Assembly (NCBI GenBank): GCA_030998225.1
Contig: JAPYXD010000581.1
Coordinates: forward strand, 5,715,501 to 5,779,500
From: Diplolepis rosae
Taxonomy: Eukaryota > Arthropoda > Insecta > Hymenoptera > Diplolepididae
Direction of reading: 5' to 3'
Length of the DNA stretch: 64,000 bases
Shown here: piece by piece, positions 49,955 through 64,000 of the stretch
Layout: each line of letters opens with the position of its first letter
How positions within the stretch are numbered: position 1 is the first letter of the stretch
Translations under genes and position numbers: made by a program
Notes under the pieces: model-generated
Seen by the model: only the letters and a program-made list of their open reading frames with translations
The model's database searches: none
What the model was told of the DNA's origin: nothing

Positions 49955-52900
49955 ATTTCCCAAATCCCCCTAAGTCATTTTTAGCTTCTCAGTACCACAG
50001 CCTTTTTATTTTTCATTCGAATTTGATCTTATAAATAATTGATACTGAACTGAGACTTTGTAAATATTTTCAATAGCATTTATCACAGTTGGCATTATCA
50101 TGTAAAAGAATCTATTATGTAAATAATTGTTACATATTTTATTTAGTTTATCGGTTTTTTCAATTGGTATTATTTCTGTGGTACTGAGCTTTATCCCATC
50201 GAGCATACGAACAGTTCAGTTTTAATAGAAATCCTGATAATTATCTAAGTTTCTAATGGCAGACTGAAATACTGATATTTAGGTCTCTAAAATATCTGAA
50301 ATGATAGACATAAAGTCTCTATAACGTAATTAGATATTTAAAGAGGCTTTGTGAAAAGATGCCTGGTGTACTAAGATAGGAAAATCAAAAAAAGAAGATT
50401 GCAATCCTATTATTACGATATAGGAAATTTTATTTATTTTATTTAGTAAACGTAAGAATTTTTCTTAAGTGGACGTTAACACACGTTTATATAAAATGTT
50501 ACCTAGCAATACATTATTATATTATGATCGACTTAGGAACGGTTAACGATGAAAATGTATCTCTTGTGCCATTAGAATCTGAATCTTTTCCTTCAGAACG
50601 CCTCTAATAATATTAGAAATGAGTTAATTGTAAATTTACAATCCTCAAAACTTGAATCTAATCCAAAGCTTAGATTATTTTATTAATTATTTATTTTGTT
50701 AATTATGAAATTTTTACAAAGCTGTTTCAAACTTCAGTTAAAATGTTTGTTTACACGCGCATTCTCATTAGAATAAATTGAAATCGTTGTTTTCAAGCGA
50801 CTCTTTTGTTGCAATTTTGTTCTATTTTAGGAAATTATTTATTTGTAGCCAAATTTTTATTAAATAAAGTTACAGCATATTGTAGCGAATAAAGCTCTGT
50901 TATTTTCTCGCTTACTTCATTTAATTTGAGCTTTGCATCAGTCTTCCTTCTGTCGTATGTAAAACTTGAGGAAATAATTTAGAACATTAAAATCAAAGAC
51001 AAATAAAAAGTTATAGATAATTCAAAATAAAAGTCGTGGACTTCCAAAAGTCTACTTAAATACCTTCACTTGCAAAATAATTATAAAATGTATAAAAAAT
51101 GTATATACACTCTTAGATTGTTTTCCGACAAAATTTAAAAAAATCAAGATTCATACCCGCTTTGGTAGAAGTTTACTTTATATAGTTAACAAAATATTTA
51201 CCAAGTGTAGCTTTGATTTTTACAAAAATTAGAGATCATAAAAGTTAGAATTATAACCATTTTATTGATTTACTTCGCATTTTAATTAATAATAACTGGA
51301 TTGAAAAAATGTACGCTTGAAACGCTGAACGTTGAGTTCAAGTGTAGGTATAAAACAGAAAATACTGGAAAAATGCGGTACATTTATATTTCAAGCTTAC
51401 AAACATCAACAATATATTTCGTGTAATCGTCGACTCGAACGACTTCGTACAGTAAATTACATCTAACAGTACACTACTGGTTTTTCTTCTACGTGCTATT
51501 AATTACTCGACCGTATTGACTTGTGTCTTGAGCTTGACGATTTTCTGATTTTCACCAATTCTCTCGCAAAAGCTTGTAAGATATTGGCAACCTTGAAATG
51601 TACTATTAAACGGAGCTCAGATCACAAGTTTATTCTATGAAGTAATGATATTCTATATTCAAATATTATGTTAAAAAATATGTAGTATCACACATAGGTA
51701 TTCGATATTCAATACATTGAGAGTTAAATTAAAATATACGACAGAACAAAATACGCATGATATATCGGTAATAAATAAATTTCATACAATAATAATTTAT
51801 AAATTAATACTTATCAAAAGCAAAATTAGGAAGTAAATATTTCCAGATTTAAATTCTGAGAAAATTTTTCAAACTAAACATTTTAATTGAACTCTAATGT
51901 TACAGTAACTTATAACAATAGTTATATATACATGTACAGTTAACATCTCTTGTATAAGCGCAATAAAGACCTCTAGTCCTATTAATTATTTATCGGTCGC
52001 TGAATTCCTGTTCTTTCTGTTTACTGAATTTTTTCTCAGTGTATCATTACATTAATTATTGTAAGCTTTGAGCTTGGGCCGGCTAGAAACCCTCGTAAAT
52101 TGTAACTGTACATTAAAAAACAATTTACAAATTTCACATTGTTTTCAATATCTTTTCTATAAACGTGCAAACGGTCTTGTCGCAAAGCTGAAGCACTATT
52201 TTCACTTTAAATTAAATGAGGAATCACTGAAAATTAGTCTTTTTTGGTCTAACAATTAAAAAAATACAAGTAGAGTTCTCAGTTCTCTTATTCCTGCGCG
52301 CATTTTACTGCGTGAAAACGATAACTGCACTCTATCCTCCATTTATTTTCAAATTGAAGTATATAGATTTTACCCAATTGATAATAAAAAATTTTTAAAA
52401 CTTAAATTCTTATACTGAACAATACAAAATTTACCAAAATTATCACTTTGAAAAATGTTGATACTGTTAGTCAATAAATATTCTATGAGAAAAATGTTTA
52501 CTTAACCAGTAAAAAAAAAAATCAATAAATTTATCGCATTTATGTCGAAGTTTACTCTTCAAAAACATAATCGAATCTAATGAATTTTGAATCATTTTTT
52601 CTCTCTTTTTCTATCAATTGGAAACGTAAATCCAAATAAATTTTATAAAAAATAAACAAATTTTTAAAGCGTACAATAATTTTTAAATCTAAGTAGTTGA
52701 TGCCTTGGAAAATTTTTGGTTCAAAGAAATAAGCTTTCGTTCATTAGAATTTAATCATTTTTAAAAAGTAAACTTGGAGAGAACCTGCGTTAAAGTTTAA
52801 CTTGCAATAATTATCACTCCAAAAGATTTTTTTTTTACGTTTTTTTTTTGTTAGAAAAAGTTGGAAAAATAAAATATCAATTCTGAAACAGAATTACAGG

Positions 52901-55900
52901 GCCACATAGATAAAAGCTAAAAAATTTTACCAACAAAAATTGTTCTTGGCATTTTTTAAAATGAAACGCGTATCGAAAGGAAACCTTAATAATGTCAGAC
53001 ATAATTAAGATACTTAAAATTTAGCAAACACGATTATAGGAGGTTTAAGTTTGAGTTTCAGTGTTTTTAGTTCAATGTAAGATAGAGTGCAGTGGAAACA
53101 AAATATCATCGAGTTATGACTAGAATATGGAAAAGAGAATACGTTAACTCAAGAAAATACGACCGCGGGCACGTACTAAAATTACTATCACTTTTCTCCG
53201 GAAAGCAAATTAAACCCCCGAAAAGATTTGCAATCAACGCCTTTTAGTTAAATCTTCCTCGGAGGTGTAATCGTCATTCACTTGTCTAACGATAGAGTCT
53301 ATAATACATATCGTAATATTATTTAGACCCAAATATTCTCTTGGGCGCGATTAATTACAGTAATTATAGAAATGACAAAAAATAAAGGAACTTTTTGGAA
53401 ATTGAGTCACATAATACAAATATAAATATCGACAATACGAAGAAAATATCTTTTCTGTGAGACGTTTTAAACTATTTCATTAATAATTAATTACGTATTA
53501 AGAAAGTAAAATTCCATCCTTGACTTCGTCACAAAACGCTTAGGCTAAAAACGGAATATGTTCTATTATCTAAACTTGAAATTCCATAAAAGCAGGACTT
53601 AGTATTTCGTATCATCTGCATGAAAATAAATTTTGTGCCTTTAAAACCGGATAAGCTAATCTACACTGCTCGTAACTTCGATTATAAGTCGAAGATTGTC
53701 TTTTATTATTAATTTAAACTTATAGCAGACTATTGTTACTGATAACACTCCAGTAACAGAACGTGAATACAATAAAGTCTTGCGTATAATATTTTTTATG
53801 AGAGTAAAGAGCAGTATCGCTGTCGCCCTAATGATTCAGGTTTCCCAGATTTTAAAAACTTAAGCAGATTTGTTTCCAATGAAACAGTCAATTTATCAAG
53901 TAATACAAAAGAAGTAATTAATTGTGGAAATACTCTCAAAACGCGCGAGCAATCTTTGGCCTCAAATGTATATTTTTTAAAAATTATTATTTGCAATATG
54001 GATATTTCTAGAGAAAGACTGTAAAACGTCAGTACAGGATCAATGCTCTTGCGAAGGCGAGAGTTATTTCTAGAATATCTATAAAAAAATGTTTAACAAT
54101 GTAAACAGGCTTGTTATTAATTTGGCTTTAGGCAGTCGCAGCGATTTCTAACCAACTAAAGCAGTTTAGTATCACTGTTCATATCAGCAATTATAAAAAG
54201 AGAAAATTGGTATTTTATATGATCTAAAAGATCATGCAATTTTTGTATAAAAACTAAGGAACTAATTGCGATGTTTACAGGATATAAATCAGTGAGTCTT
54301 ACAATTTTGCAATTCTTACAATCGTCGACAGTCGTAAATCTAAAAAATAATTTTTGTTTTTACAAAAATCATAACAATCCTAGATAAATATATTCCAATT
54401 TATAAATTGTTAGTTAAATTAACATTGGCCTTCTCGCTCCAAATAGATAGACAATGCCTTTTTAAAGCAACTCAAATCTCGGTCGCTGTTTTAATCAATA
54501 TAAATCGTACGTGAGCAACGACAAAATTCGCAGAGTAAAATAATTATCAGATCGAAATCAAGGAAACAATTTCTGCGAAAAAAACTATAATTACAAGTAT
54601 TTAAATAAACTACAAATATCTAAATTAATCTGAGCAATTTTGAGTCGGTGTTTCGCTGATGTCTAATGAAATATATATGTATTATATAAAGAAAATAACA
54701 CGTTTACTCATCTACATTCGACATTTACAATTCCTTCCACATAATAACTCTATTTTTTTATATTTCCAACATTCGAAGCAATATCTGCATATTGTACATC
54801 GTTAACTTTTATAATATAAAAACTCAGCACGGTTTATATACACAAGTATTCAATACTTCCTTCTTTTATGGTTTATAGCAAAATATACAAATCGGCCTAC
54901 ACGCAGGCGAAATTTATTATAAAAAAAAACCTGTGCAGAGTTATAAACGTTAACTCCATATCCATATAAACATAAAGCTAAATTCAAGTCTAAAACAGAG
55001 TTCGAGTCTAAATCACGCTTACAGTGAATTTTTTTGAACGTTTTATATTTTTTAAATTTAACTTAACAACAGGAAAAGACATGCTTTTCTCGCAGAGAAT
55101 AATTGCAATAATAATCATCATTCCTGTCAGCAGAGCTTTAAAAATTTATGAACAAAGGAATAAAGTCCTTCATTTCTTCAACAGCACGTACTACAATTTC
55201 AATGTTGGACACTCGAGAATCGCAAACTAAATTTATAGAGCAATTAACGAAAAACATGAGTTTTAATTCAATAAATACGATTGTACAATGATATTAATGT
55301 GAAAAGCATTAAAAAAGGTATTACCAATGAATTTTGAAGGAAGGTCTCTAAAGCGTTTCATTTGAAAGCATGACAATTTCACATGATTAAAAATCTTTGT
55401 GCGATGCAGTCATTAATCTCGAGGTTGTCATATCACAGCTAAAATATAACCCTAGAAGCATAATTTTATTAGACTCGAAAACCCTGGGATATGTACGCGT
55501 TTCTGTACGGGTCCAACAAGAAAGGCTGAATTAAAAAAATAGGACTTCATCAAATTATGAACAAAAAAACAATATTTAATTTCAAAAGGTATTCCAATAT
55601 TTCCTTTTTCATTTTTCCAAATGTTGGTTGTCGACATTGGTATATAATTTTACAAACTTAAATTTTAATAAATTTATTTAACAGTCTTCGTTTTACTTTT
55701 TAAAAATATTTAACGAAAATCTTAAAAGTCAAGATTTTAAATTTAGTGGATACCGCGTAGGGTAGCCTAAGCATCAAAATTATAGTAAATTTCAACTTAA
55801 ATTCTTCTCCCTGTTATGAACGTAAAACAATACGTTTTCTTAATAATATTTTTATCATATGTTGAATTGTTTGACCCGCACAATAATGCTAGCGTCGTTC

Positions 55901-55971
55901 TACTCGATCGCAAACTCAGATATGGATCACGTACTTATCAAGTCCTTGGAAAAAAATAAAATAAGGATAGT
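49955..55971. other. Gene-free 6 kb between convergent ACTMAP and PACS
   Basis: AT-rich; no exon with similarity or splice structure was found on either strand. It must contain the 3' UTRs of ACTMAP and PACS. TGTAAATA elements are at 50059-50066 and 50119-50126 just after ACTMAP. The short frames in the region (52068-52259, 53796-53996, 55024-55230) look random. A long PACS 3' UTR is possible. Confidence 0.6.
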
Positions 55972-58900
55972 TCAAATGGGGTTGGAGTTTTGATGTTGGG
56001 AATGGTATATGAACAAGGCTACTGGGAACGTTTTGATGTGTGTTTGCCACTGCGTTGTCAATTTGAAGAACTTGACACCGTACCATTCAGTTCCATCGAT
56101 GGTTACTGTTTTTAAATAAAAATAGTATAATAATTATAATACAATAACACTTTATGCTAAATAAAAAACTACAAGCTTTTTTATAATTAACTAAAAATTG
56201 AGTACCTTTGAGTGGGACGTGAGTTTTAGCAGAGCATATTAGTCGTGTTACACCTTCTACGTTTTGACTCTTTGGCTCGTTCTCCTTTTCTTTTTCTTTC
56301 TTCTTCCCAAGTCTCATAACTGCAAAAAGATATTAAAATCAGGATCAACTCTAAAAATTCAATTCAATTTATAAACACTTGGAAATAATTCATTTCAGCT
56401 TCAATAAATTAAAGCAGAATATTTTCCAAGAACCTACTTTTTTGTTTCTTTTCTTTTATCGTGAAACTCATAGACAAGTGATTTCCAGGAGGTTCTCCAA
56501 GAGGAGGGAGTCTTTGAACGTGAAGCACACGAAAGGCCTGTCTCAATGTGTTCTTTCCCTTTTCGCCAAGGGACAATTTTCCCCAGTAGTCTAGTTGCAT
56601 TTCCACTGGCTCCCAGCCTTCCCTGGGTTGACCTACATTTGGACTACTTGGTGGTGTCAATCTTCCAGGTGGTGGAGCTTGTGCTCCAGGAGTTGGCAAC
56701 GAAGGTGGCGACCCAGACATTGTATTTCCACCCTCTTCTAGATCTACTGACGTTGAAGAACTGCTTTCAGGACAACCAACTCGCACGTCATTTACAAAAG
56801 GAATGAAGATCTGACTACTGTCATCCGTTTCTCTGAAATAAACGAGAAAAAAATTTAATAAGTAAATAAATAAGAAGTTTAATTAATGCCTATGTGAGAA
56901 AAAATATTACCTGTAGGCTACCATCGCTTCTGCAATTGGCAACAAGAGCATATGCCCTGCAGAGGTAAGATATTCAACTACCCTGGCAGCAACTTCACTC
57001 CCACCTCCACCTTCTCTGTCGATCATTTCCTTCCATTCTTCGCCAAAAAGTGCCCCATATTTACTATCAATCGATCCTAAATATTTTGCTAGCGTGTTAC
57101 AACCCAGAGGAACAACTAAAAATCGCAAATAATTTTGCCAATCGGGTGGTTTGTAGCTCAAGAGATCCACATAGTGCTTAAGAACTGTGTTTACAAAACT
57201 GTCTCCTCCGGCGATCACTATTTTTATTGGTCCTGGCGGCTTAGCTGAACTATTACAGCTGAAGAAATAAAGTTTAACAAATTATAAAACAAGTCTTTTT
57301 TAATACCAAAGCTATTAGTTGATTAATTAAGATAAATTACAATTTTTGTATCCTTGTAGCGAGGCAGGTCAGTGTTCCACGAATATCAGCTGGAGACGCC
57401 GTTGTAAGAACTAAAGGAATACGTTCTTGAAGTCTCGTTGCTAGGCCAGCTCCTCCAGTATCAGATAACGAAACCAACGATAAAACATCTGGCAATCCAT
57501 CGTCAGGTAATACTCGATTAAATTGTTGCTCAATTAATGCTTTCCTTGGCTGCAATTGAAAAAAAAAAAAAAATTTTATTAGAGGCGTTTTTGAAGCTAA
57601 GTTATCTCTGCTTCAGTAGTTGATAAAATTCAAAGTTTCCTGAATAACTTAACTAAATAATTTACCTCTGAATTATTTAGATCCATGGAGGGTTTCAGGT
57701 CGACACTAAGACTGTGTTTTTTACTCTTGATAGGATTGCTGATGCTTTTATCCCTGGTAAAGAGTCTGGCTTTCCTGTCCGAATTTTCGTTTTTATTATA
57801 GTGCTCAGATTTTGGAGGCGATCCTGTGAACGTGTTTGGAGGATCGTTTGCTTCATGATCAGTCCAATTTTCAGGGTGCGAGTCACTATCTGCTTTTCGA
57901 GAACTGTCGTCACTCTGTCTGTCCACTCCTCGTTCTGTAATATGACTACATTAATTCACAGATATACCTCAATTCTCAAAAACAGCAGGACATCAGATAC
58001 CAAAGAGCGCAATGTGTGATCTCCGAAAAAAATTGATGTGCGAAATGGTAATTTAGTATTGTTATTTCTAACATTCAGAGGATAGAAGCTTTTGCTTAAA
58101 AGATTTAACACATTTTGTGAAAATCTTCAATATTTCCGAATGAAATTTTTCGTAGGGAAAGGAAAATTAAGAAAATTAGCAGAGTTTGTCAAAGTTAATT
58201 AAAACTCCTTTTCTTTTTTTTTTTCTTTTTAAGAGGACCAAAATATTTGGCGAATCCTTCCCAAACAAAAAATGAAAATATTTTTATTTTGAAATCCTGA
58301 GAAGAAATTACATTCCAAAGTATGCAAATTCATTTTAAAATGCTTCTCCATGCAAGGCAAAAACAGAAAATCGTACCAAATTCAAACCCAAGTTTTCAAA
58401 AACTGTGGAAGGAGAATTTAAAAAATCGTGCAAAAAAGCAAAGATCTCAGAAATTTAAGATCCTTCTTTATCTAAATTTGATTTACATAATTTTATTGTT
58501 GAATTAGAGAAAAGAGGATTTAAAAGCGCCAAAATTAAACCACTGGTCATGAAATCAAACGTAGAGAATTGATGAGCTGAAATTAATGTAATTGTTGGGA
58601 TGAGTGGAGTAATTTCTATCAAAGCATTAGCGGACAAAAAAGTAGACAATCCAGAAAAGAAGAGAATACGTACGTATAAGTAGATAGATAGAGTCTGCGG
58701 CAGACAACATGAAAGCAATAGAAACCACACAGAGCTGCATAAGAGTCACACACGCACACTAAAACGCGAGCTTGTAAAATAAACTAATATTCAAAAGTAA
58801 AAAAAATCAAAATAAACACTCGAACTACAGAAAGAGAAAAACATGAAACAAAATAATGAAAAATAATAAGAAACAAATAGCACGCAAATTTAACGAAAGT

Positions 58901-61900
58901 ACGTGTAGAAATAACTACAAGGGATCAAATTCAAAGATAATTTATTTCTACGCTTTACAAGTGTTCGTACATGTTTCTAAGGCGGTGAAAACAGTTTCTT
59001 AGAATTGAAAAAATCAGAAAACGAAAAGTTTTTTTTCAAGGAATGCACGGAAAATAAATGCGAAAAATGCAATAATTTGTCATAAAATCAAAAAGTGGAT
59101 TTCCTTTTAAGTGGAGTTCATATTCGTGTACTGCGAAGGTATAAATATTTTAGATCTGACTATTGAGTCGAGCCTCCATCGAATTCAAACGCTGGAGTTT
59201 CTTCTCCAATCTACAAAATTATCTTCAATGAATCGCCTTCGATTTTTAATGTAGAATTTATAAATCCCTCAAATTATAAACTTTAAACTGGTCAAAATGT
59301 GAAGTTAAAGCCGTCGATTTTCCTTTTATAGTCCAATTTTGACATAATTCACTTTATTAGATTGATTAAGTAAAACTAGGAAATTAATTTGCTTTATACC
59401 CTAAATTTCTATTGTGAAGTAAAATTAGTTTGTCTCTTAACAAAAATTCTGCACATTTCATTTATTTATTTCGTTTGTTAATAAGGAAAATAGACTTTTG
59501 ATTCGGCTGAAACATTCTCACATACCTGGGGTCGTATGTCCGACGCGTGATTTCTCTTTTGTTGGTTGACCAGAAGATTGTGGACACACAGCAACTGCTG
59601 AGTTGTTTCTTGTTTCCTCGCTGGTTACTACTACCGAATCGTACCATGCAACAGTGCAAAGCCAACCCGAGCGACTTTTATTTAGTTACATGACTTCGAT
59701 TTGTTAAGCAATGGAATTTTAATATTAAAAATGTTTATCGAAATAAGAATACGTGAATTTAAATAAATCGCTAATACATTCTTGCATCATTAAAATTATA
59801 ATTAGTCCTATAAATAAAAAAATATATCTGGCTGATTTTTTTAACTCTCTCACCACTAAACAAATTGTAATTGATTTTAGGCATGGGTTGGGTTACACAT
59901 TATTCAGAACTTGATACAAAAAAAAAAAAAAATTCTGAATCTGTGAAAAATACTCAATATAGAAACAAGATAAAAAGAAAGTATCAGTGGTCACAAAAAC
60001 GATAAAAATTCAAAATAATGTGCCATTAAAGATTTCAAATATTTCTTAACCACTGTAAATTTCTTTTGAGGAAATTCCAAAGCAATTACAATACAAGTAC
60101 AATTTTTTACTACGTGGTATCTTTGTAAAATAACAGCAGCCCTTAAGATATAAATCTGCGATATTACGGTCTACCTTGTTATTAAATGATATTGCAAGTA
60201 CAATTCGAAACATGAACAAAACATAGCATAAGCCAGAGCACATTATACCAAATATGTATTTACTAAAAAAAAAAAATAATAATAATAATAATAAATGAAA
60301 AGCTAATTTTTTGAAAACTCGTTTAAAAAAGCTGGAGTAACAATAGTTATTTTATTTCGATTCTACTTTAGAAAATCGTGCAATAAAGTCTCCAACAATC
60401 TTTAAACGATAATTCCAAACCCGTATCTGATATTGAATTATGATTTTTGAATAAATGAACGAGAATACTGCGAACATCTCGACTCGTAAAAGATGAGTTT
60501 TGATTACTAGTAATCTACAATTCAAATTCTCTAAGTACAACATATACTTTTTGATATCAGCAATTTTCCATACAACGGCATCCATTCGGATGCATTCAAA
60601 TACTAAAAACTCAAGGTCACACAAATTTAATTATCTCTCGAGTTGAAAAAAATGATTGCTTGGCTTTTAACGTGCCACAAATTCTACTATACGAAAAAAG
60701 CTATTGATTCTGGATTATTTACCGGCATTTGGAGGCGCCAGGAGAGATCGACTCGAGCTGAAGAATGGACGAAGAGAAGGCTTTGGTGTACTGCTGATCG
60801 ACATTGTGTCTAACTCTGGACCACTGTCCGATAAATCTTCCAATTCGTCAAACAATTCGTCAATCTCCATTCCACCTCCTGAAAAATTACCTCAGTTTTT
60901 AAGAATGCACAAATTAATAATATATAACATTTTCATAATAAATGTATCTTTACCAGACAATTTCTGTCCAATTTCTTCCTGATCGTGTTCCAATTCTTCA
61001 GAAACACGGAATCGTTTCAGGAGAGAAATGAATTTTTGTTTCAAATTCCTTTGCTGTAATATAATATAGTAGAGTAAAATTTGATTTATTTCATAAGCAG
61101 TGACAAAAATTTCAAACTCAACTAATTAATTATTGAATTTTAATGAACAATTGACAAAATGTACCCTGGCATTGGCAGGAATTTTTCCTCGATTTTTACG
61201 CCTGTGAACTTCTAATGTCGGTTCACTGTCGCTACCTTCAGCTTCACCTTCCGAACTGAACTCCTCTTCTTCGTCACTAAATTCTTGGCATAGTCGTTCG
61301 TTGGGATCGTTCATCAATCGTTTGTCATGATCCACTGGCTGCGAACTTAATGCGACAACATTGACTCGAGCTAAAGGTACAGAATGTCCGCCATATTTCT
61401 CTGCCTTATCCGATACCAACTCTAACTCTAAATCCATTTGCTTTTGTAAAACCTATAAGAGAGAAATTACAAAAAATTATATTTCCATATCTAAAAAACA
61501 AATACTAATTAAAATTTTTTATTTAATTATTTGATTTTTAAAAATGTTAATTATTTTCAGTTATTAATATTTTTCAAAATTATCTCAATTTGACGTTTTA
61601 TGCCATATATTTTTATAGAATTAATATATTGCCCTCAACTTGGGCTCATTAGATACAAAATTTTATCATTTCCAACAGTAATGTAACTCAAGATATATAA
61701 TTTTGAATAACTCACTTGAGCCATATTAATGACACCTTCTGCAAGGGTTTTATATCCAAGCATTGTTCTGTTTTTGTATCTCTTTCGCCTCTGAAGGAGG
61801 ATTAACAATTTGTTGCCATCTCTTTTTAGAAAATGTGGATACTGAAGTGCGAATTGAAGTTCTAATTCTGTATCTAACATCCCTCCAGGTGGTATAGCCA

Positions 61901-62019
61901 TTTCGTTGGAACGCAGTGTCCGTTTTGAGCTTTGCATTTTAACGGCGATGCTAATGGAAGATAATTCAGAACCCAGGGGTCGAAGAATTACTAGTCGAGT
62001 GAGCGTCAGGGAGCAAAGC
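55972..62019 (-). CDS. PACS: Phosphofurin acidic cluster sorting protein (PACS), 5' end missing
   Basis: PACS proteins link acidic-cluster cargo (furin and others) to AP-1/AP-3 and COPI for TGN and endosome sorting. Exons (on -): 61716-62019, 61165-61452, 60954-61053, 60723-60878, 57666-57934, 57341-57549, 56911-57258, 56438-56832, 56206-56319, 55972-56105, with a possible cassette exon at 59526-59630. The furin-binding region is visible ([50 protein letters not shown]), then LSSQPVDHD and an acidic, CK2-type stretch ([20 protein letters not shown]), [17 protein letters not shown], a Ser-rich middle region, and the C-terminal PACS domain ([48 protein letters not shown]). At least 772 residues are encoded here. 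The first exon, expected to encode the start, was not found before 64000. The fly homologue is KrT95D. Confidence 0.93.
59526..59630 (-). CDS. PACS: Candidate 105 nt cassette exon of PACS
   Basis: Open on the minus strand as [20 protein letters not shown]...GHTTP, with acceptor TTCGGTAG and strong donor CCCCAG|GTATGTGAG. The length is 35 codons and both borders are phase 1, matching the flanking exons 60723 and 57934. The acceptor's pyrimidine tract is poor, so the exact start is uncertain. Confidence 0.45.
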
Positions 62020-64000
62020 CTAAAACAAAGAAAAATACGATATTTTAAGACCAAGGTAATATTTTGCAAAGATATAGGTAACAAAAAAAAATTAGTCAAG
62101 CCGACTATATTTTCTTAGTTTTTTTCATTCACAATTTTCTTTTATCAAGTTTTTTTTTAGTGGAAGTGTGGAAAGTTTGATATGGAATAAAATGAGTCAT
62201 AAAAAGTTTGAATCAGATAAAAATAATAGATTCTTAATCATGGAATCATAAAATCCAAAAACGGCTTTAAAAAAACTAAAATATGTCTATAAATTCCCAC
62301 GATAAAAAATCTATAATTTTCATCCAATTGAAAGTTTTCATATCTCATTTTATTTGCGATAAAATTTCCCACACTTTGACAAAAAAAACTCCATCAAAAT
62401 ATTCTGAATAAAATTAACTGAGGAAATAGTCACTTGGATTAACTGTTTATTAAAGTTTAGACATATTAAAGTTTAATTAAAATTAATTAAGTTGATAAGG
62501 AAAAAAAAATTTTCGTCAGAATATACGTCTGAAACTTCAACCCCATTATGTTAAAAAAAACGGGCAACGAAAATGATATAAAAATTTACATATATAGTTA
62601 TATAAAGTTTTTTAGTCGTTTTACTGTAAATATTAATAACGTATACAAAATATGTATCTAACCTGTTGTAAATTAAGTCTGAAATATAAATATTATTTTT
62701 TCAAGATTATTTGTCATTGTTCACCAAGTTCACCAATAAAAAGAATATTTTATTGACAATGGCACATAAGACTGTTGAATCTGAGTGCAATTCGGTCATG
62801 CGCGTGCCGAGCGTTCACAGTTTTACATCGCCTTTTAACAATTTTAACTACTTCATTTTTTGTTGGTTGATTCCCAAACCTGTGAAAAGTTGCCTCAATT
62901 ATTAAGGAACAACTTTGTCGCTGAAAGTTTTTCATAGCACTAACAGTCCGAAAGTTTTTCCTCTTGGGAGAGGGAAAAACATGGTTTTAACTTTCAATTA
63001 AAATATTATTAATAAATTATAAATTTATTACCACTTAATTAGCGTGTAGGAATCGCTGAAGCATCACGAGTAGATTGACACCAATAACTATTAATTTTAC
63101 TAATAATTTAACCAATTTTCGTCGAGTTGTGCATTGAAAAGCATGGTTTTTCTAGTGTGAAAAATCTGTTGATTTTATTTTTTATTGTCAAAAGTATGAA
63201 ATCTATAAAAAAAATTTCAATTCAACCCCGGTTTAATTTTAAGAGTTCTATAATACTATATTTTTTATTTATGTGATTTCGGACTTTCAGTTTTTATTCA
63301 TGACGTCACAACGTGTCCAATGGCTTTTACGAGTTTTCGAGCGCTCGACCGATTATTGCATCCGGCCGCTCAATTCTAATCGTTAAATCAATATACAAAT
63401 ATGATAGTTTTTATCCAAACTAATTATTTCTAAGAAATGTATGTATAATATTGTTATTTCTTCCAAAGTGTATTGCAATTAATTTTGATCTCATTTTTCT
63501 TCCTTCCCATAAACTCCATAATTGTTATTTAGTTTGAGGTTATGACAATGGATTTAAACACGGAGACTAGATCCGGCGGATAAATTCTTTTAGAATTTAT
63601 GGGAATTTTGTTATTTTGGCTTGTTAAAGGTATTAAACAATGGAAGTGAATTAATACTGCAATATGAAATTATCTCTTAAACTTTGTATGTCCATTTTAT
63701 TTGTGCGAAAGAAAATGAAAAACGAGAACTAGAAGAGTATAATATTATAGATTATTCAATATAGTGTCTTTATATTGGCATTGGGTCACTTAGTTTTCAT
63801 TAAAAATTAATGATTAATGATAAAGGAACATATTAAAGATTTTCCAAGGCAGGAAATATATTATGGGGATAAAAAGGGTTCCAGATATTTAGTTTAAAAT
63901 ATTATTGCGGAAATTATTGAATGGAAATAATCTTAAATTTTTGTACTAAAATTGGAATTACTTTACATCAGTGCGAGTTAATAAAGGTAATTTAATTGTT
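62020..64000. other. PACS first intron and/or upstream sequence
   Basis: No segment resembling the conserved PACS N-terminus was found on the minus strand. Contains MITE family A copy 3. The sequence is otherwise AT-rich and unremarkable. Confidence 0.55.
62091..62437. repeat. Foldback MITE family A, copy 3
   Basis: Contains AGCCGACTATATTTTCTTAG near the left, TTTTATCAAGTTTTTTTTTA, and GAATAAAATGAGTCAT; the complement of the right part reads AAGTGACTATTTCCTCAG and AATAAAATGAGATATG. It is an imperfect palindrome like 39198-39561, but its outermost ends have decayed. Confidence 0.65.

Noticed and set aside
60273..60294. AAT trinucleotide run
   Set aside because: Simple microsatellite in AT-rich intron; no reason to assign function.
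62711..62935. Possible PACS first exon on -
   Set aside because: No sequence resembling the conserved PACS N-terminus and no suitable donor in the phase required by exon 62019.

Overview
The window is AT-rich, intron-dense animal nuclear DNA. Protein similarity, short phase-consistent introns and the mobile-element content point to an insect, most likely a hymenopteran (inference; there is no taxonomic marker). Eight nuclear genes can be modelled exon by exon, and for each one fully inside the window the exon lengths sum to a multiple of three. No operons, rRNA, intact tRNA or CRISPR arrays were seen.

Layout: 1-720 holds the truncated, frame-broken remnant of a mononegavirus/chuvirus-like glycoprotein gene. 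2006-14368 (+) is RalGAP alpha, the catalytic subunit of the Ral GTPase-activating complex. 14369-19258 is a gene-poor gap filled with mobile elements: a palindromic tRNA-derived family, a TTAA-flanked element, a 1.1 kb terminal-inverted-repeat element and a 217 bp hAT-like MITE. That MITE ends 36 bp before the ATG of ZPR1 (19295-21148, +). ZPR1 meets DNAL1 (21271-22186, -) tail to tail with 122 bp between the stop codons. Next come a BRCA1/BARD1-like RING protein with an 815-residue disordered, internally repeated tail (22923-26411, -) and, head to head with it across another repeat cluster, a STN1-like OB-fold protein (28732-29881, +). The PP2A B56 gamma/delta-type regulatory subunit (wrd, 32426-47499, -) covers 15 kb and has three candidate alternative N-termini. 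An actin maturation protease (ACTMAP, 49031-49954, +) starts head to head with it. After a 6 kb gene-free stretch, the sorting adaptor PACS (55972-62019, -) runs to the right edge; its first exon lies beyond the window or was not found.

The genes are ordinary housekeeping or signalling genes: GTPase and phosphatase regulation, snRNP/SMN biology, axonemal dynein, telomere maintenance, actin maturation and endosome/TGN sorting. They do not form a pathway cluster. The more unusual content lies in RNA processing and repeats: a textbook U12-type intron in ZPR1, a GC-AG intron and multiple first exons in wrd, a 21 nt microexon in RalGAP alpha, a perfect 41 bp hairpin in a RalGAP alpha intron, and several foldback MITE families, one of which carries CACGTG E-boxes near its ends.
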